Part shown: positions 61,236-64,000 of the stretch, piece after piece
Layout of the letters: each line of letters opens with the position of its first letter
Numbering within the stretch: the first letter of the stretch is position 1
Origin: Candidatus Nitrosotalea okcheonensis
Lineage (GTDB): Archaea > Thermoproteota > Nitrososphaeria > Nitrososphaerales > Nitrosopumilaceae
NCBI RefSeq assembly: GCF_900177045.1
Contig: NZ_LT841358.1
Location: 823,073 to 887,072, forward strand
DNA length: 64,000 bases
Direction: 5' to 3'
Notes under the pieces: model-generated
What the model was told of the DNA's origin: nothing
The model's input: the letters and a program-made list of their open reading frames with translations, nothing else
Databases searched by the model: none
Program-made: the position numbers and the translations under genes

Positions 61236-61283
61236 GTTATTAAATAATAACAGTATGAAGATTTAGTATCTTAAACTTAAGAT
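61236..61283. promoter_or_regulatory. Two 7-2-7 palindromes before the TIR-WYL gene
   Basis: GTTATTAAATAATAAC (61236-61251) and ATCTTAAACTTAAGAT (61268-61283), both 7-base arms with a 2-base centre, lie 5 and 37 bp upstream of the TIR-WYL start and also in front of the rightward membrane gene at 61371. A dimer-binding site for the WYL part is possible. Confidence 0.55.
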
Positions 61284-61370
61284 GACATACGATCATCGTA
61301 AAAATATTATGAAAAATGATTTCTCTGAAAACCGCATTGTTTAATTTTATAGCATTGATTCAACAAGCAA

Positions 61371-61991
61371 GTGAGCAATTCTAATAGAAAAAAGGATTAT
61401 TGGGAAATTTACTTAGATTTGGCAGATGTTATTTTTGGAGTAATTATTGCAGCCAGTTTTCTGAATTTCCAAGCAATACTTGTACCCTTTAAGCTTAATT
61501 TTGCAACCATGATGTTACTGTCAGCATATTTGACAGTGGTTCTCAGTTGGATTGGTTATCATAAGGCAGTGGAAGATAAACCTCACAAAAATGTGTCACG
61601 ATTTGTTATTGATCTGATTCTTTTGTATTTTTACTTTTATCTCATATTCACTAATAATATCAAAGATTTCCTTGGCGTATTAGCAGCTATATTCCTTCTT
61701 TATCTAATATGGGTAGTTCTACGAAATAACGAATATAAGAAAGAAACCAAAGAACAACGCAGACAAGAGCACTTTAAAATTGTCCGATCTTCTATTTTCT
61801 TTCTAGCATTCATTATTTTATGGGGATACTATAGAACCTATTTACAAGGAATCGGTGATGAGTTCCTAGGTGGAAAATTAATTGATTGGGTCATGTTAAT
61901 TATAGCAACAAGTTTGAACATACTTTATAGAGTTATTTGGCCTCTCCTGTCAAAAAGATTCAGTAGTTCATTGTCATCAAAAAGTAATTAG
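61371..61991 (+). CDS. Polytopic membrane protein
   Basis: 206 residues from GTG 61371. About six helices (DVIFGVIIAASFLNFQAI, TMMLLSAYLTVVLSWIGY, FVIDLILLYFYFYLIFT, FLGVLAAIFLLYLIWVVL, IFFLAFIILWGYYRTYL, LIDWVMLIIATSLNILY). Divergent from TIR-WYL across the palindromes, so it may be its partner or membrane effector. No family recognised. Confidence 0.6.
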   Translation: MSNSNRKKDYWEIYLDLADVIFGVIIAASFLNFQAILVPFKLNFATMMLLSAYLTVVLSWIGYHKAVEDKPHKNVSRFVIDLILLYFYFYLIFTNNIKDFLGVLAAIFLLYLIWVVLRNNEYKKETKEQRRQEHFKIVRSSIFFLAFIILWGYYRTYLQGIGDEFLGGKLIDWVMLIIATSLNILYRVIWPLLSKRFSSSLSSKSN

Positions 61992-62004
61992 TTCATCATG
62001 CAAC

Positions 62005-62367
62005 TTATTTTGCAAACTGGTATCTATGTTCAATTTTTTGTTCTGGAATTTCTTTAATGTTAAAGAAAATCTTCTTTCCATGTTGTTTTGCATATTCTAA
62101 TTCAAGATTTGCACCACGTGATGGTGCCAAAAGTAGTAATGCATCGCAATCCTCTAACCACGCATGATCCATTTCTATGTAATCTTCCCATTTCAAACCT
62201 TGTTTTGTTTCTTGACTTCGTAATTCTATCCAGTGAGTCAAATGTGGAAGATACGGATAATGTCCTTTTTTATAAATCGCAATAGCCGCATCAATAGCAT
62301 TATTGACATTCTTCTGTATTTCTAAATCAGTAGATGCAGTATAAGGCCCTGCAACATATATTTTCAT
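62005..62367 (-). CDS. Nucleoside deoxyribosyltransferase-like (DUF4406) protein
   Basis: 120 residues from ATG 62367: MKIYVAGPYTASTDLEIQKN then YPYLPHLTHWIELRSQETKQ and MDHAWLEDCDALLLLAPSRG with NLELEYAKQHGKKIFF. This is the NDT/DUF4406 Rossmann-like fold; GPY and SRGAxxE are the substrate sites. These enzymes move or hydrolyse deoxyribose or NAD-type glycosides. Near a TIR gene it may act in a nucleotide-based defence, but it could be metabolic. Convergent with the membrane gene. Confidence 0.7.
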   Translation of the reverse strand: MKIYVAGPYTASTDLEIQKNVNNAIDAAIAIYKKGHYPYLPHLTHWIELRSQETKQGLKWEDYIEMDHAWLEDCDALLLLAPSRGANLELEYAKQHGKKIFFNIKEIPEQKIEHRYQFAK

Positions 62368-62502
62368 ATTGTCTGCCATCATGTAAGAAAGTATCAAAAA
62401 CCGGTATATAATGAATAGTTTCTTTAGGATGTGAACTATCAGTCAAACTAAAGTTCTTTGTATTAAGAAACCTGTAAAATATCTATGTAGTAAAAATTGG
62501 AT

Positions 62503-63432
62503 TTATTCCTTTAATGTTTCATGTCTTTTTTCGAATTCTTCGATCTGTGCCTGAAATTCTACCTCCGAAATATCTGGTTGTTCACTTACCCACTGAGCTA
62601 AACTTTTAGCTTCAAGATCGTTATCACTTATGTCCTGCAAAGTTTCCACAATATCCTTGTCAAAAAATTGTCTTATTCTTTCTACTTGATAAGGTTCCAG
62701 AAATGTTCCCGCGGGACCATTAATACCAAATTTTTGTTCTATGGGAGTATACTGTAATGCAACTGGATACTCTAGAATATGCAAGATAATTACAGATTTA
62801 GCAACCTTGATCACCAACTCAGACCATTTCAATAAGGATTTTTCATTGAAGCGATTGCAAGTAGAATTGCCTAAATCCATATTAGAATGAGAACGTCCTT
62901 TGGTATGTACAAAATCTGATAACTGTTTGAAAATATTGTCTAGTTCATTAAAGATTTCATGCTTATCATCAAATTTTCTAAAGTTTTGATTGGTTTTGAG
63001 TTTTGTATACATGGTTTTTTTACGCTGGGTATTTTCAAACGAATGTAACCATTTCTGAATATCCACATGGCTTCTTCCATCAATATCCCAGTATACCGAT
63101 AGAAGTCCAAGCTCCAGAACACTTCTTAATGCTATGAAGGCATGTTTGTAAAACCCAAGTTTACAAAGCATAATTGAATTTTCCAACTCGGAATTGGCTT
63201 CTACAATAGGAAACATATGACCAGACCAAAACTTTTCTACTGTCTGAGGCATCAAATCTTCAAGCGAATGGAAAACAGAGAGGAGACTCCTTATTCTAGA
63301 AGATAGATCCTTATTCGATTCCAAGTACCTGTTACTTTGTTCTAAAACTTGTAGAATATTTTCGTCTGAGTTAATTAGATGCATATGACTCTTGTTTGAT
63401 TTGTTGGTAGCCATTGAATAAATTGATTTCAA
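62503..63432 (-). CDS. DUF5677-like/HEPN-type cargo protein
   Basis: 309 residues, helical. MLCKLGFYKHAFIALRSVLE then LGLLSVYWDIDGRSHVDIQK and FKQLSDFVHTKGRSHSNMDL resemble DUF5677/AbiV-type HEPN relatives with Arg and a later His. The C-terminal quarter is acidic. It overlaps or abuts the membrane gene at 63433-63801 (same strand, no gap). Probably paired with it. Confidence 0.5.
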   Translation of the reverse strand: MKSIYSMATNKSNKSHMHLINSDENILQVLEQSNRYLESNKDLSSRIRSLLSVFHSLEDLMPQTVEKFWSGHMFPIVEANSELENSIMLCKLGFYKHAFIALRSVLELGLLSVYWDIDGRSHVDIQKWLHSFENTQRKKTMYTKLKTNQNFRKFDDKHEIFNELDNIFKQLSDFVHTKGRSHSNMDLGNSTCNRFNEKSLLKWSELVIKVAKSVIILHILEYPVALQYTPIEQKFGINGPAGTFLEPYQVERIRQFFDKDIVETLQDISDNDLEAKSLAQWVSEQPDISEVEFQAQIEEFEKRHETLKE

Positions 63433-63801
63433 CTAGAATTTTGAAAATGGAAGAAATACATACGTCATTCCTCCTAAAACAATGAATACCAAGGTAAAAC
63501 ATGCGACACCATAATAATATGAAAATCGTATTTTTTCGTGAATTTCTTTTCTATTGGCTAATCCGCTATAAAGGAAATATCCTATTAACATACTCATCTC
63601 GATAAGAAAATTCTGACTTGTCAATTGTTTGTGAAATGCCCCGTTTATGGCATCATTAACAACAAAGGTGATCATTACCGCTAAAATTATCATAAATACT
63701 GATCTTCTCAAAATTGGCTTCTTTTTTACTATCATGGGAGCAACTCTGTCAGCAATCAGCATTACAATGAAACTCAAAATGAATATAGAAAATGAATCCA
63801 A
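63433..63801 (-). CDS. Small membrane protein
   Basis: 122 residues with four helices (SIFILSFIVMLIADRVAPMI, VFMIILAVMITFVVNDAI, FLIEMSMLIGYFLYSGLA, YGVACFTLVFIVLGGMTYVF). Abuts the DUF5677-like gene. The last cargo gene before the right terminal repeat. No family recognised. Confidence 0.55.
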   Translation of the reverse strand: MDSFSIFILSFIVMLIADRVAPMIVKKKPILRRSVFMIILAVMITFVVNDAINGAFHKQLTSQNFLIEMSMLIGYFLYSGLANRKEIHEKIRFSYYYGVACFTLVFIVLGGMTYVFLPFSKF

Positions 63802-63863
63802 CAGTATACTATCTCATCATTACTTTAAAAATTTAGTTCTAGTTTTCATTCGTACTTTGGTAT

Positions 63864-63894
63864 ATAGTCAAACGCAGAGTCCTCATCTATACCC
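63864..63894 (-). repeat. Casposon terminal inverted repeat, right
   Basis: Exact inverted match to 48074-48104; ends TATACCC at 63888-63894. Weaker match continues inward to about 63848. Confidence 0.9.
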
Positions 63895-63909
63895 CAAAAT
63901 GAAAATGGG
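63895..63909. repeat. Target-site duplication, right
   Basis: CAAAATGAAAATGGG; identical to 48059-48073. The last four bases (63906-63909) belong to the tRNA-Pro 3' end. Confidence 0.9.
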
Positions 63910-63979
63910 ATCGGCCGGATTTGAACCGACGACCTCAGGTACCCAAAACCCGAATCATGCCAAGCTAGACCACGATCCC
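63906..63979 (-). tRNA. tRNA-Pro (anticodon UGG)
   Basis: 74 bases. On the minus strand the acceptor GGGATCG pairs with CGATCCC plus discriminator A; the anticodon loop is TTTGGGT in a CGGGT/ACCTG stem (TGG anticodon); the T arm is GTCGG-TTCAAAT-CCGGC. CCA is not encoded and no intron is seen. Its last four bases are inside the duplicated target, so the tRNA is intact after insertion. Confidence 0.95.
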
Positions 63980-64000
63980 GATGTGATTTGCACAAAAATG

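Larger units (their letters stand above)
48074..63894. mobile_element. Casposon integrated at tRNA-Pro
   Basis: 15,821 bp bounded by 31-bp perfect terminal inverted repeats and a 15-bp target duplication at the tRNA-Pro 3' end. Core genes: Cas1 (54759-55988), a winged-helix protein, AbrB-like, HTH and HNH proteins, and a protein-primed family B polymerase (57741-60464). From the literature as I recall it, thaumarchaeal casposons of family 1 carry this gene set, and the Aciduliprofundum casposon uses tRNA-Pro with a 14-15 bp duplication. Nothing disrupts either end. The polymerase has an in-frame TGA, so mobility may be lost unless read through. Confidence 0.92.

Overview
The window looks like a stretch of ammonia-oxidising archaeon (Thaumarchaeota/Nitrososphaerota) chromosome. 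It is AT-rich, has an archaeal TFB, archaeal class III pilin-like proteins, a PEF-type C-terminal sorting signal, and a casposon of the type known from this phylum. The assignment is from gene content only; no 16S gene is present. Most of the window is accessory DNA.

Region 1 (about 0.8-17.6 kb) is a DNA-transfer or pilus-type secretion cluster. It mixes type IV secretion parts (VirB4 ATPase, VirB3/PrgI-like, VirB2-like and VirB6/TrbL-like membrane proteins) with type IV pilus parts (PilT/VirB11-type ATPase, TadC/FlaJ-type platform protein, prepilin peptidase, two pilin-like proteins). Two toxin-antitoxin cassettes sit inside its leftward operon: an AbiE pair and a RelE-type pair, the latter flanked by an exact 84-bp direct repeat that copies the 5' end of the VirB11-like gene. 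Secreted proteins and a membrane winged-helix protein lie between the rightward genes.

Region 2 (about 17.6-31.6 kb) is plasmid-like. It holds several toxin/antitoxin genes (GNAT plus a 45-residue partner, orphan HicB, two tandem ParE/RelE-type modules of which one is frameshifted), an ArdC-like antirestriction gene with a frameshift, an operon of small proteins (one DUF2958), an actin-like ParM-type segregation protein with a small partner, and an overlapping TFB / ParB-like / unknown operon. A HxlR regulator with a glyoxalase-like protein and an AbiE-like nucleotidyltransferase pair also lie here.

Region 3 (about 32-48 kb) holds large secreted surface proteins (PKD-like, RTX-like, PEF-CTERM), a UvrD-type helicase fused to a RecB-like nuclease, a degenerate Fic/Doc protein, a ParB-like protein, an HNH-HIT fusion, and ordinary chromosomal genes (EamA exporter, ArsB-type anion permease, 3-methyladenine glycosylase I) up to the casposon edge.

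Region 4 (48,074-63,894) is a complete-looking casposon of 15,821 bp. It has 31-bp perfect terminal inverted repeats and a 15-bp target duplication that takes in the last four bases of a tRNA-Pro(UGG) gene. Its core is a Cas1 casposase with an HTH tail, a winged-helix regulator, an AbrB-like protein, an HTH protein, an HNH nuclease and a protein-primed family B DNA polymerase. The polymerase is split by a single in-frame TGA. Casposase and polymerase carry the same kind of C-terminal HTH. The arms carry cargo that looks defensive: a TIR-WYL fusion next to two 7-2-7 palindromes, two HEPN-type proteins, an AbrB-PIN fusion, a deoxyribosyltransferase-like protein, a DUF5677-like protein and several small membrane proteins. 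A 32-bp tandem repeat may be an origin or operator. This defence-loaded casposon is the most interesting part of the window.
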